Shown here: piece after piece, positions 44,024 to 52,340 of the stretch
Numbering within the stretch: the stretch's first letter is position 1
Layout: each line of letters starts with the position of its first letter
Assembly (NCBI RefSeq): GCF_002845745.1
Contig: NZ_PIUM01000025.1
Span: 1 to 64,000 of the forward strand
Source of the DNA: Telmatospirillum siberiense
GTDB taxonomy: Bacteria; Pseudomonadota; Alphaproteobacteria; Rhodospirillales; Magnetospirillaceae
Length of the DNA: 64,000 nt
Direction: 5' to 3'
Program-made: the position numbers and the translations under genes
Notes under the pieces: model-generated
What the model was told of the DNA's origin: nothing
What the model saw: the letters and a program-made list of their open reading frames with translations, nothing else
Database searches by the model: none

Positions 44024-45094
44024 ATGTCCGCCCGTCTCGATCCAGCCGCACGTCGGCAACTCGAATTGTTCCATGCGCTCCCCGGCGATCTCGCGCCACG
44101 GGACGCGCAGGATCTCATGGCCTATCCCTTCTTCAATCTTTCCAAATCCCACCGGATCGCGCCGATCGATTATCGATCCGGCGATATCGTCATCCGCGTC
44201 GAGGCCGTGCCCGAACACGGCATGGCGACCATCTGGGATGCCGATATCCTCATCTGGGCCGCCAGCCAGATCGTCGAGGCGCGGGACACCGGCTTGCGCA
44301 CCTCCCGCCTGATGGCGGCAACGCCCTACGAAATCCTGACCTTCATCGGCCGCGGCACGTCGTTGCGCGATTATCTGCGCCTCAAGGCGGCGCTCGACCG
44401 CCTGCAATCGACGACGGTGGCGACATCGATCCGCCAACCGTCCGAGCGGCGGATGCATCGCTTTTCCTGGATCAACGAATGGACGGAACGGACCGACGGC
44501 CATGGCCGCCCGGCCGGTATCGAACTGATCATCCCCGACTGGTTCTATCGCGCCATCCTCGACGATGCGCTGGTGCTGACCATCGATCGGGCCTATTTCA
44601 GGCTGAGCGGCGGTCTGGACCGCTGGCTCTATCGTCTGGTGCGCAAGCATGGTGGACGCCAGGAGTACGGCTGGCGGTTCGATTTTCGTCACCTGCATCT
44701 GAAATCCGGCAGCCTGTCGCCGTTCAAACGCTTCGCCTTCGAACTGCGCGACATCGTCCGCCGGCAACCGCTTCCCGGCTACAGCCTGACCCTCGAATTC
44801 GAACTGGGCGGTCGTCTGCTGCTGGCGTTCGAACCCTGTGGAAAACCGGTGGAAGCGCTCGTGCTATCGGGAACCGGCACTATCGTGCCATCGGGAACCC
44901 GACTATCGTGCTATCAGGAACCGAAACCGCCCTTAACGCGCGGAAATAAAAAGAGAAATCGCGCTCCTAACTTAGACTCTAACAGTGATTCTAACTTTCT
45001 TGTTGTTGGCGCGGTGGAAAACGCCGGGACGGATGCCGGTCCGCAACCTGCGTTCGACCTGCCCGCTCCGTCCAATCCGGGGAGGGCGTCATGA
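44024..45094 (+). CDS. repA: Replication initiator protein A (RPA family)
   Basis: 356 aa, matching the alphaproteobacterial plasmid replication initiator family PF10134. Markers are QDLMAYPFFNLSKSHRIAPIDYRSGD (in segments), IWDADILIWAASQIVEA, RLMAATPYEILTFIGRG and ERRMHRFSWINEWTERTD. The last about 60 codons contain three copies of an 18-bp repeat (encoding VLSGTG, IVPSGT and LSCYQEP) and then an AT-rich stretch, so the gene probably contains its own origin. It ends with ATGA overlap into parA. RepA would allow the excised element to replicate as a circle before or after transfer. Confidence 0.9.
   Translation: MSARLDPAARRQLELFHALPGDLAPRDAQDLMAYPFFNLSKSHRIAPIDYRSGDIVIRVEAVPEHGMATIWDADILIWAASQIVEARDTGLRTSRLMAATPYEILTFIGRGTSLRDYLRLKAALDRLQSTTVATSIRQPSERRMHRFSWINEWTERTDGHGRPAGIELIIPDWFYRAILDDALVLTIDRAYFRLSGGLDRWLYRLVRKHGGRQEYGWRFDFRHLHLKSGSLSPFKRFAFELRDIVRRQPLPGYSLTLEFELGGRLLLAFEPCGKPVEALVLSGTGTIVPSGTRLSCYQEPKPPLTRGNKKRNRAPNLDSNSDSNFLVVGAVENAGTDAGPQPAFDLPAPSNPGRAS
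44859..45005 (+). other. Candidate replication origin: three iterons plus AT-rich segment
   Basis: The 18-bp repeat TCGTG(C/C)(T/C)ATCGGGAACC occurs at 44859-44876, 44883-44900 and 44906-44923, with spacings of 24 and 23 bp, close to two helical turns, and with one change in the third copy (ATCAGG). From 44932 follows an A/T-rich stretch with three CTAAC boxes (near 44967, 44979 and 44991). Iterons and an AT-rich unwinding region inside or behind repA are typical of iteron-type oriV. Confidence 0.65.
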
Positions 45095-45729
45095 TCGTCG
45101 CTCTGCTCAATCAGAAGGGCGGCGTCGGCAAAACAACGCTGGCCCTGCATCTCGCCGGAGCCTGGGCAAGGCTCGGCAAGCGCGTCACCTTGATCGACGC
45201 CGACCCGCAAGGTTCGTCCCTCGACTGGTCCGAACAGCGGGCGCGCCAGGGCGTATCCCGGCTGTTCGGTGTCATCGGTCTGGCCCGCGACACCCTGCAC
45301 CGTGAGGCCCCCGAACTGGCCCGCGATGTCGATCATATCGTCATCGATGGACCGCCACGCGTCGCCGGTTTGATGCGCTCGGCGTTGCTGGCCGCCGACC
45401 TGGTGCTGATCCCGGCGCAACCCTCGCCGTTCGACGGCTGGGCTTCGGGCGAGATCCTGAAACTGCTCGGCGAAGCGCGGATCTTCCGTCCGCAGCTCGC
45501 CGCCCGCTTCGTGCTCAACCGCTGCGGCGCCCGCACCGTCATCGCCCGCGAAACCGCCGAAGCTTTAGCCGAGCATGACCCGCCAGTGCTGCGGGCCACC
45601 ATCGGCCAGCGGGTCGTTTTCGCCGATGCGCCGCAGTCCGGACGGCTGGTATTCGAGATCGACGAAGACAGCCTAGCATCCGATGAGGTCGCCGCGTTTG
45701 CTGCCGAAGTGGCGAGGATCGCGCCATGA
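45091..45729 (+). CDS. parA: ParA-type partition ATPase
   Basis: A 212-aa small ParA (Walker-type) ATPase: deviant Walker A NQKGGVGKTTL (residues 7-17), LIDADPQGSSLDW and IVIDGPPRVAG (Walker B), then PAQPSPFDGWASGEI. There is no N-terminal HTH domain, so it is of type Ib, which pairs with small RHH centromere-binding proteins. The start overlaps repA by 4 bp and the next gene, an RHH protein, overlaps its end by 4 bp. It segregates the replicating form of the ICE. Confidence 0.95.
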   Translation: MIVALLNQKGGVGKTTLALHLAGAWARLGKRVTLIDADPQGSSLDWSEQRARQGVSRLFGVIGLARDTLHREAPELARDVDHIVIDGPPRVAGLMRSALLAADLVLIPAQPSPFDGWASGEILKLLGEARIFRPQLAARFVLNRCGARTVIARETAEALAEHDPPVLRATIGQRVVFADAPQSGRLVFEIDEDSLASDEVAAFAAEVARIAP

Positions 45730-45971
45730 CGACCGGGAGCCGGAAACGTACTTTCGTCACCCGTCCCGGTGACGCCGAAAGCTGGGTAAAGGCGCCGGAC
45801 CAGCCGCCGCGCTCCGCTGCGGGATTCACCGCTCGCCTGACCATCGACATCACGCCGTCATTGCGCGGCCGCATCAAGGTCATCGCCTTCCGGCGCGGCA
45901 TCACCGTCGCCGACATGCTGCGCGATCTGTTGGCCCGCGAGTTTCCCGATAGCCAAGGAGAGTCCCCATGA
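45726..45971 (+). CDS. Small RHH-like protein, probable ParA partner
   Basis: 81 aa. The C-terminal half has a ribbon-helix-helix pattern: a beta strand FTARLTIDITPSLRGRIK, then a helix pair IAFRRGITVADMLRDLLARE. The N-terminus is unstructured and basic. Overlapping parA by 4 bp, it fits the ParG/ParB role in a type Ib partition system. It overlaps the next gene by 4 bp. Confidence 0.75.
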   Translation: MTTGSRKRTFVTRPGDAESWVKAPDQPPRSAAGFTARLTIDITPSLRGRIKVIAFRRGITVADMLRDLLAREFPDSQGESP

Positions 45972-46477
45972 CCGGCATCGCACCGCCCGCCCGTCCGATT
46001 GTGCGTGACGTGGCGGCCAGCCTGACCCGCGTCGAACTGACCTGGGTCGAAAAGCAAATCGAGAACTGGATCCGCTTCGGCCGCGTGGTCGAGGATAAGG
46101 TTCTCGACCGCCGCCGACGCGTCGTCGGTTTCGCGCCGAACAGCCTTTTCGCCTTTGTCCGCTGGACGTCCAACGACTACGGCACCGTCAGCTCGCGCAT
46201 CGACATCGTTCGCGCCATCACACTGGGCGAGCGCTATCAGACGCTGCCCTTCGTGCGGCCCGGTGGCGACATCCTCCTGCATATCAACGGTTGGCCGAAG
46301 GTCGAACGAGTGCTGCAAGCCATCGACGCGGTGGAAGGTCTCGGGCTAGATCCAGCCGACGCCGCGCCCGATCACTGGCGGCATGTCCACAACCGCCTGA
46401 CCGCCGGCCATCAGCCGCGCGCCTATACGCGCGAACGGCACGACGCTTGGTTGCTGCGCCGGAGCGTCGCGCCATGA
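45968..46477 (+). CDS. DUF2840 family protein
   Basis: 169 aa of the DUF2840 family, found only in alphaproteobacterial conjugative elements between parA and traF: LTRVELTWVEKQIENWIRFG, FAPNSLFAFVRWTSNDYGTV and GGDILLHINGWPKVERV. No catalytic motif is visible. ATGA overlaps with both neighbours indicate strict co-translation. Function unknown; a link to the transfer apparatus is inferred from constant synteny. Confidence 0.88.
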   Translation: MTGIAPPARPIVRDVAASLTRVELTWVEKQIENWIRFGRVVEDKVLDRRRRVVGFAPNSLFAFVRWTSNDYGTVSSRIDIVRAITLGERYQTLPFVRPGGDILLHINGWPKVERVLQAIDAVEGLGLDPADAAPDHWRHVHNRLTAGHQPRAYTRERHDAWLLRRSVAP

Positions 46478-47004
46478 CACGCTTCGGCTGGGTGATGTCG
46501 ACCTATTTCGCGGTCCTGACCATTGGTGGTTTGGCCTTCGTCCATCCAACGCCCCGGCTGTTGTGGAATGCTACCGCCAGCACGCCGACCGGGCTCTATG
46601 TCCTGCAGCCGGTGCGCATTCCGCATGTCGGCGATCTGGTGGCCGTGTTGCCGCCGGAGCCGGTCGCCCGCTTCCTGGCCGAAGGCCGCTATCTGCCCCA
46701 GCACGTGCCGCTGCTGAAGCAGGTCGCCGCGGTGCCGGGGCAAACCGTCTGCCGTTTTGGTCGCACCGTGACCGTCGAGGGTGTGGTGATCGGTCAAGCG
46801 CACGAGCGCGACAGCCGGGGCCGTGATCTGCCGATCTGGCGCGGCTGCCGCACGCTCACCAACAGCGAAATCTTCCTGCTCAACCGGCATCCCGACAGCC
46901 TGGACGGCCGCTATTTCGGCCCGCTGCCCGCCGCGGCGATCATCGGTCGCGCGGTGCCGCTGTGGCTCGATCGTTCTCCCGCCACTCTGCCGCCGGCCGA
47001 CTGA
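46474..47004 (+). CDS. traF: TraF, S26-family conjugal pilin peptidase
   Basis: 176 aa starting at the ATG that overlaps the DUF2840 stop. One N-terminal membrane segment (about 5-25) is followed by the TraF/SipS motif NATASTPTGLYVLQP (Ser nucleophile) and PLLKQVAAVPGQTVC (catalytic Lys), with GRYFGPLP near the end. In RP4, TraF cleaves and cyclises the TrbC pilin; TrbC is encoded here at 59092. A frame extending upstream to 46291 is a shadow of DUF2840. Confidence 0.93.
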   Translation: MTRFGWVMSTYFAVLTIGGLAFVHPTPRLLWNATASTPTGLYVLQPVRIPHVGDLVAVLPPEPVARFLAEGRYLPQHVPLLKQVAAVPGQTVCRFGRTVTVEGVVIGQAHERDSRGRDLPIWRGCRTLTNSEIFLLNRHPDSLDGRYFGPLPAAAIIGRAVPLWLDRSPATLPPAD

Positions 47005-47038
47005 TTTCCCTTCCAACTGCAAACCAAGGAGGCACCTC

Positions 47039-47377
47039 ATGGCCCATATTGGCACCTTCACCCGCACCACCGACGGTTACAGCGGCCATCTGCGGACGCT
47101 TACCCTCGACCTCGAACTGACGCTGGTTCCCGCCGAGCATGCCGACGCGGAAAACGCGCCCGACTATCGCATCCATCTCGGCGCCGATGCCGATGGACCG
47201 GAGGTCGGCGCTGGCTGGAAACGCACCGGCGAGCGGGCCGGCGATTACGTCGCCCTGCTGATCGACGACCCCACCTTGACGCAGCCCTTGCGCGCCAACC
47301 TGTTCCAGTCCGACACCAAGGGCAAGGCCTTCGCCCTGCTGTGGAACCGCCCGGCCAAGCGCGAAGAAAAGCGGTGA
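47039..47377 (+). CDS. DUF736 family protein (second copy)
   Basis: 112 aa from an ATG with an ideal AAGGAGG 6 bases upstream. The family markers are MAHIGTFTRTTDGYSGHLRT, ENAPDYRIHLG, VGAGWKRTGERAGDYVALLI and FALLWNRP. It is divergent in sequence from the copy at 33095, so not a recent duplication. It sits between traF and the lytic transglycosylase, a usual position in trb-type ICEs. Confidence 0.92.
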   Translation: MAHIGTFTRTTDGYSGHLRTLTLDLELTLVPAEHADAENAPDYRIHLGADADGPEVGAGWKRTGERAGDYVALLIDDPTLTQPLRANLFQSDTKGKAFALLWNRPAKREEKR

Positions 47378-47381
47378 CGCG

Positions 47382-48248
47382 ATGGCCGCGATCTTCTCCT
47401 CCATTCCTTTGTTCGATCGAAAGCCGCGCCATTCCTTCGTCCCGACCGACATTTGTTCGGCCGTCGCGCGCAGCGGCGGTCCAGGGCGGCCTCCAGGCCG
47501 GCGCGATAGCGCTTTACCCTGGACGGCCGCGAGCACGATGGCAGTCTTGGCGGACATCGGGCGAACGGCTTCTTTTGCTGTTGCGATCCTGTCGGCCTTC
47601 CTGTTGTCCAGCGGCAGAGTCATGGCGCAATCGATGCCCGTGATCATCGTCCCCGAGCGTGCGTCGGCTGCCGATCCGTTCGCGGATTTCGTCGCCGAGG
47701 CTGCGCAGCGCTTCGTCATTCCGGCAACGTGGATTCGCGCAGTCATGACAGTCGAAAGCGCCAGCAATCCGCACGCCCTGTCGCCCAAAGGCGCCATGGG
47801 ACTGATGCAGATCATGCAGGTCACCTGGGCAACCTGGCGCGACCGGCTCGCGCTCGGCAATGATCCGTTCAATCCGCACGCCAACATTCTGGCCGGCACG
47901 GCTTATCTGCGCGAGATGCACGACCGCTACGGGTCGTCGGGTTTTCTGGCGGCCTACAATGCCGGTCCGGCCCGCTACGAAGAGCATCTGGCGACCGGCC
48001 GACCGCTACCCGCCGAGACGCGAACTTATGTCGCGATGTTGGCGCCGATGATCGGTGACAGGCAGGTCGCTGGCGTCACCAGTCCCGCCGACACAGTCCT
48101 CAAGCCGCGCGCCTGGGCCACCGCGCCGCTGTTCATCATGCGGGCCGAAAGCGCAGAACCGGCTCCGCCGATGAATGATGCTTCGGCTATGCCCCCCCGA
48201 TCGGAGGGGCTGTTCGTCCGCTTTGCTGACATGGGGCGACGGCCATGA
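47382..48248 (+). CDS. Lytic transglycosylase (SLT, VirB1-like)
   Basis: 288 aa, or 236 aa from the Met at 47538, which would place the signal peptide (FAVAILSAFLLSSGRVMAQS) at the N-terminus and is biologically attractive; the upstream ATG lies only 4 bp after the DUF736 stop. The SLT goose-lysozyme domain spans about residues 100-225: VMTVESASN with the catalytic Glu, SPKGAMGLMQIM, PHANILAGTAYLREM and AAYNAGPARYEEH. It would open peptidoglycan for the mating channel. The C-terminus is proline-rich and variable. Confidence 0.92.
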   Translation: MAAIFSSIPLFDRKPRHSFVPTDICSAVARSGGPGRPPGRRDSALPWTAASTMAVLADIGRTASFAVAILSAFLLSSGRVMAQSMPVIIVPERASAADPFADFVAEAAQRFVIPATWIRAVMTVESASNPHALSPKGAMGLMQIMQVTWATWRDRLALGNDPFNPHANILAGTAYLREMHDRYGSSGFLAAYNAGPARYEEHLATGRPLPAETRTYVAMLAPMIGDRQVAGVTSPADTVLKPRAWATAPLFIMRAESAEPAPPMNDASAMPPRSEGLFVRFADMGRRP

Positions 48249-48491
48249 CCGGCGACGCAGTCCGGCGAATCCCAGCGAAGACCGGCGAAGAGAACGCGAT
48301 ATTTCGGGGAAGGCGGGAGTCAACGACAGCACGAGGGCAAGATAAAAGGGCGCAATGTGCGCCTCGGTCGGGGGATTGGTTTTATTGGATTTTATCTCTG
48401 TTTCAGCAATGTGCGCCGCCCAAGTGCGACGTGCGCGTAATAGTCAACGTATTGTTCGGATTGCGATTTTCACACATTGCGGAGATGGGCA
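48249..48491. other. Candidate oriT region upstream of relaxase
   Basis: 243 bp, partly A/T-rich. GGCGCA-ATG-TGCGCC forms a hairpin at 48349-48363, and GCAATGTGCGCC occurs twice (48352-48363 and 48406-48417), with a third related TGCGACGTGCGCG behind it. Relaxase genes of this type usually have oriT directly upstream. No nic consensus is recognised. Confidence 0.45.
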
Positions 48492-50231
48492 ATGGCCGAG
48501 GACGATGACTTCCAAGTTCGGCCCGGCCGCATCCGCTCGTCCAAGAGCCAACGGGCCAAGCCCTTCATCGCCCAGGTTCTCGCCGCCACCCAGCGGGCTG
48601 GCGGCAGCGTCTCGCGCAACGGCGTGATCGGCCGCCGCCACGCCTCGCATTTCGGACGTGGTCGCGTCGCCAGTGTCCGGGCCAACCGCCTTCTGACCAG
48701 CCGCTCGCGTCTGGTCACCGTCATGGCCCGGGTGCTTCGACACACGGCGCGGTCCGCGCCGCTCACCGCCCATCTCGGTTATCTGCGCCGCGAGGGCGTC
48801 ACCCGGGACGGGGAGAAGGCCCGGTTGTTCGGCCCGGAGACCGAGAACGCCGACCCCAAGGCGTTTGCCGAGCGCTGCCGGGACGACCGCCATCATTTCC
48901 GCTTCATCGTCTCGCCCGAGGACGCGGGCGATCTCGCCGACCTCAAGGGCTATGCCCGCGACCTGGTGGCGCAGATGGAAAAGGATCTTGGTACCCGGCT
49001 CGATTGGGTCGCCGTCGATCACTGGAACACCCGGCATCCGCATGTCCATATCATCCTGCGCGGCGTCGCCGACGATGGCCGCGATCTCGTCATCGCCCGC
49101 GATTACATCAAAGACGGTTTGAGGGCGCGCGCCCAGGACCTGGTTACCCAGGAACTCGGACCACGCACCGACCTCGATATCCGCCATGCGCTGGAGCGGC
49201 AGGTCGATGGCGACCATTGGACCCAACTCGACCGCCAGCTTGTCCGGGATGCCGATCGGCATGGCGTCATCGATCTGGCGTCGGTCCCAGGTCAACAGCC
49301 CGATGAATTCCACGCGCTGAAGGTTGGGCGCCTGCGTAGGCTCGAAACCCTTGGCCTCGCTCACCAGGTCGGCGCCGGGCAATGGGTGATGGACGAGACG
49401 GCCGAAAACACCCTGCGCGAACTCGGCGAGCGGAGCGACATTATCAAGCGCATCCATCGCGGTTTGACCGAGCGGGGCATCCAGCGCGGCCCCGCCAACT
49501 ATGTGCTGGCTGGTGAGAGCCTCGATGATCCGATCATCGGCCGGCTGGTCGATCGCGGTCTCGACGACGAACTGAAGGGCACCGCTTATGCCGTGGTCGA
49601 TGGCACCGACGGCCGCACCCATCACATCCGACTGCCCGATCTCGACGCCGCCGGCGACAGCACGCCGGGCTCGATCGTCGAGTTGCGCAAGTTCGATGAC
49701 GCGCGGGGCCGCCGTCGGGTGGCCCTGGCCGTCCGTTCCGACCTTTCCATCGAGGCCCAGGTGATGGCGACCGGCGCCACCTGGCTCGACCGTCAGGCCA
49801 TCGCCCGTGGGCCGATGACACTGGGTGAGACCGGCTTCGGCGCCGAGGTCAAGGATGCCATGGAACGGCGGGCCGAACATCTGATCGAGCGGGGCCTCGC
49901 CGAGCGGCAGGCCCGCGGCATCGTCTATGCCCGCAACCTGATCGGTACCCTGCGCCACCAGGAGGTGGAGGCGATGGGACAGAAACTGGCCGACGAGACG
50001 GGGCTGTCGTTCCAGTCCGCAGGCACCGGCGACTATGTGGCCGGGACCTATCGCCAGCGCTTCCTGCTCGCCTCCGGCCGCTTCGCCATGATCGATGATG
50101 GGCTTGGCTTCCAGCTCGTGCCCTGGTCGCCGTCGCTGGAGAAGCAGCTCGGACGCCATGTCTCGGGCGTCATGCGGGACGATGGCGGCATCAACTGGGG
50201 CTTCGGGCGGAAGCGAGGACTGGGGTTATGA
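48492..50231 (+). CDS. Relaxase/mobilization nuclease (DUF3363, VirD2/TraI-like)
   Basis: 579 aa from an ATG with GGAG 7 bases before it. The N-terminus is basic (RPGRIRSSKSQRAKPFIAQ). The relaxase domain shows HFRFIVSPEDAGDL, then the HUH-type metal motif DHWNTRHPHVHIILRG, followed by the DUF3363 domain from about residue 250. It would nick oriT and remain covalently attached for transfer. The nucleophile Tyr is probably in the segment SAPLTAHLGYLRREG. A 570-codon frame on the other strand is an artefact of GC composition. Confidence 0.93.
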   Translation: MAEDDDFQVRPGRIRSSKSQRAKPFIAQVLAATQRAGGSVSRNGVIGRRHASHFGRGRVASVRANRLLTSRSRLVTVMARVLRHTARSAPLTAHLGYLRREGVTRDGEKARLFGPETENADPKAFAERCRDDRHHFRFIVSPEDAGDLADLKGYARDLVAQMEKDLGTRLDWVAVDHWNTRHPHVHIILRGVADDGRDLVIARDYIKDGLRARAQDLVTQELGPRTDLDIRHALERQVDGDHWTQLDRQLVRDADRHGVIDLASVPGQQPDEFHALKVGRLRRLETLGLAHQVGAGQWVMDETAENTLRELGERSDIIKRIHRGLTERGIQRGPANYVLAGESLDDPIIGRLVDRGLDDELKGTAYAVVDGTDGRTHHIRLPDLDAAGDSTPGSIVELRKFDDARGRRRVALAVRSDLSIEAQVMATGATWLDRQAIARGPMTLGETGFGAEVKDAMERRAEHLIERGLAERQARGIVYARNLIGTLRHQEVEAMGQKLADETGLSFQSAGTGDYVAGTYRQRFLLASGRFAMIDDGLGFQLVPWSPSLEKQLGRHVSGVMRDDGGINWGFGRKRGLGL

Positions 50232-50492
50232 GGGCCGCCTTCGCCAGAGAGATGAACTTGGCCGCGCCTAGACTCTACGGCAGCATTGCGCCCAAGTTGG
50301 GCATTCTGGGGATCGGGGCCGATTCCAGATAACGGACCTTCCCCGGTTTCACCGGGTCGTCGTGGTTGGGCCATAACCCGCCCTTCCCTGGCGCCGGCAA
50401 AGTCGTGCCTGACTATAGAACTGGCGAGCGCTATCCTCAGTGCTCTCAGAACGCCCCTCGAGGGCGGCGCCGCACAAGGAAGACTCGGCACA

Positions 50493-51587
50493 ATGGCAGC
50501 TATCACATCATCCTGGTCGTGGATCGATCCGTTCGTCCAGAATTCGGTGGAATTGAAGAATCCTCACGCAGCCACGCTTAAGGGCAGGGTGGGCGAACTC
50601 GTCGAAGTGCTGGATGCGGTGAAACACTTCGGTTCCGCCAACAACGTGTCACAGAGCACGGTCTTGGCGCTTCACGACCCGTTGGTCCAGCCGCCTTTGA
50701 AGTTTTCGCTAGGCAGCAACATGCCGTTGATGTCGTTTCATCCCCAGCGGCTAAAGACCCTGCTGATCGGTCCCGACATTTCCGCCAGCGAGTTCTGTAA
50801 GTTCTTACCGCAACCGGGCAAGGAGGGGAAAGCTGTCTGGGGCGGGATTGATCCAATGACCTTTCCCAGCGAGCAAGCCAAGGGCGCCGTCACGGAGGCC
50901 ATGTTCCGCATGCTTTGCACGGCCCTGCGAATTCTGGCCATTCCAATTAAGTACCGCGGGGACAACGGGATCGACTCGTTCAGCATCGTTCCGATCAAAG
51001 GGAAGATCTTTTTTGCTTCTGTAGACTGCAAGCAGAAAGAGACTTGGCAACCACTGAACCTCCATAGGCCAGAAGGGACGTATGAACGGCTAGCAAGTTT
51101 CCTTGATCGCGGCATGCATGCCAACATGCCCTCCGATTTTGCGCTGCTAATCGAATTCTCTGCCCTGTGCCTCTGGAGCTTGGCTGAGGACAAGATTCCC
51201 GAGGGTTCGTTTCCCGCTGCGTTTTTCGGCGGTTTCGCGGTTCCGAAAACCGGCCCGAGATCCGGGATGAACCTTAAGCTGCTGCGACGAGCAAATGCAG
51301 GTAAGAACGGCGTAAAGGACCGCCCCATCAACGACGAGGTCATGGTCAGATTCCCCCTGACGCGAGCCATCAACGCGCTCAAGATCCTGCTGATTATCCT
51401 TGCCAACCTGGAGTGGGATCTGGAAACGAAAGGCATTAACAGGATGAATGAAATTTACAACATGACATGCGGAGACATCAAATCGGCGACTTATTTCCAA
51501 TGGACGCGCTTTCTCCATGAAGTGAGGCACGGAAACGCCGTTCGGTACTTTCTTAATAAGCACAGGCGAAGCTCCTTCAGATTGTAG
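50493..51587 (+). CDS. Unknown protein, cargo between relaxase and traG
   Basis: 364 aa from the ATG at 50493; an open frame continues upstream to 50286 but that part is not protein-like. No family is recognised. Visible features are SWSWIDPFVQNSVELKNPHA at the start, a middle with FRMLCTALRILAIPIKYRG and IVPIKGKIFFASVDCKQ, a long helix LTRAINALKILLIILANLEWD and a basic end (FLNKHRRSSFRL). It looks soluble and alpha/beta. Codon use is less GC-biased than in traG, so it is probably accessory cargo. Confidence 0.65.
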   Translation: MAAITSSWSWIDPFVQNSVELKNPHAATLKGRVGELVEVLDAVKHFGSANNVSQSTVLALHDPLVQPPLKFSLGSNMPLMSFHPQRLKTLLIGPDISASEFCKFLPQPGKEGKAVWGGIDPMTFPSEQAKGAVTEAMFRMLCTALRILAIPIKYRGDNGIDSFSIVPIKGKIFFASVDCKQKETWQPLNLHRPEGTYERLASFLDRGMHANMPSDFALLIEFSALCLWSLAEDKIPEGSFPAAFFGGFAVPKTGPRSGMNLKLLRRANAGKNGVKDRPINDEVMVRFPLTRAINALKILLIILANLEWDLETKGINRMNEIYNMTCGDIKSATYFQWTRFLHEVRHGNAVRYFLNKHRRSSFRL

Positions 51588-51929
51588 CCACTGGGGCCGA
51601 CCAATCTGAGGGCAGCTTCGGCTCAGGCATTGCCGAGGCCATGCTCGTCGGCAGCGTCCGGTTTCCCCGTCGGACAGGAGACATCCGAAAACGGCCCAAT
51701 CAGGTCAGCTTCGCGCCCATCATCGCCGTTCCTGACGGACTCGGAACTTCTAAATAGCAGTCGTTCGTTTATGAACGGGCGATAATGTGTAATAGTTTGG
51801 TAACTGCTCGACATGATCGCGACCTGGCTCAGTAAGCTCGCCGGTGCAATGCGGGAGAATTGAGTCTTGATGGTTCTCAATATCGTGCCGGAGGCATTCC
51901 CATCGGGTTGACCTACACGAGATACCGCC
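51588..51929. other. Spacer before membrane-protein pair
   Basis: 342 bp with no supportable gene. It contains A/T-rich segments (51740-51800) that could hold the promoter of the following two-gene unit. Confidence 0.45.
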
Positions 51930-52340
51930 ATGCAAGGCTACGACGAACATTCGATAGAAGAATACGAACCGAGCCGACGCGATCTGGAGGACCAGATTGG
52001 CCGAAACGAGGCGTACATTCATGAGTTGGAGCTGGTACACGATCACCTTCGGTCGATCGCAATGTATTGGTACTTCGCGGCGAACCTGAGCATGATCGTT
52101 GCTATAGGTCTCGGCTTCCTACTATTCGCTCAAGGTCGTGCGTTCGACTGGCTAGTGCCCACGACTACAGTGGGGCAGACGATTGTGACGGCTCTTCTTT
52201 CGCTGATAATCTGCGCCGCCGTATCTAGTTTCTTTAAGTTCGTCTCCTTGCGCCGGCTCGCAGCTGAGGCGACCGAGGTTGCCGAAGCCAATCGCGCGGT
52301 GGTTCACGGCGCCATCAGGCTCTTCGAAGAGATTGTCTGA
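51930..52340 (+). CDS. Two-TM coiled-coil membrane protein, unknown
   Basis: 136 aa. An acidic N-terminal helix (DLEDQIGRNEAYIHELELVH) is followed by two membrane helices (about 46-66 and 78-100) and a cytosolic C-terminal helix (LAAEATEVAEANRAVVHGAI). No family recognised. The stop overlaps the next start (TGATG), so the two genes are coupled. The architecture is the same as in the partner, suggesting a membrane complex. Confidence 0.62.
   Translation: MQGYDEHSIEEYEPSRRDLEDQIGRNEAYIHELELVHDHLRSIAMYWYFAANLSMIVAIGLGFLLFAQGRAFDWLVPTTTVGQTIVTALLSLIICAAVSSFFKFVSLRRLAAEATEVAEANRAVVHGAIRLFEEIV

Noticed and set aside
48444-50159. A 571-codon frame on the minus strand opposite the relaxase
   Set aside because: The relaxase has the HUH motif and good start; the opposite frame has only low-complexity, His/Gly-rich sequence without family features.
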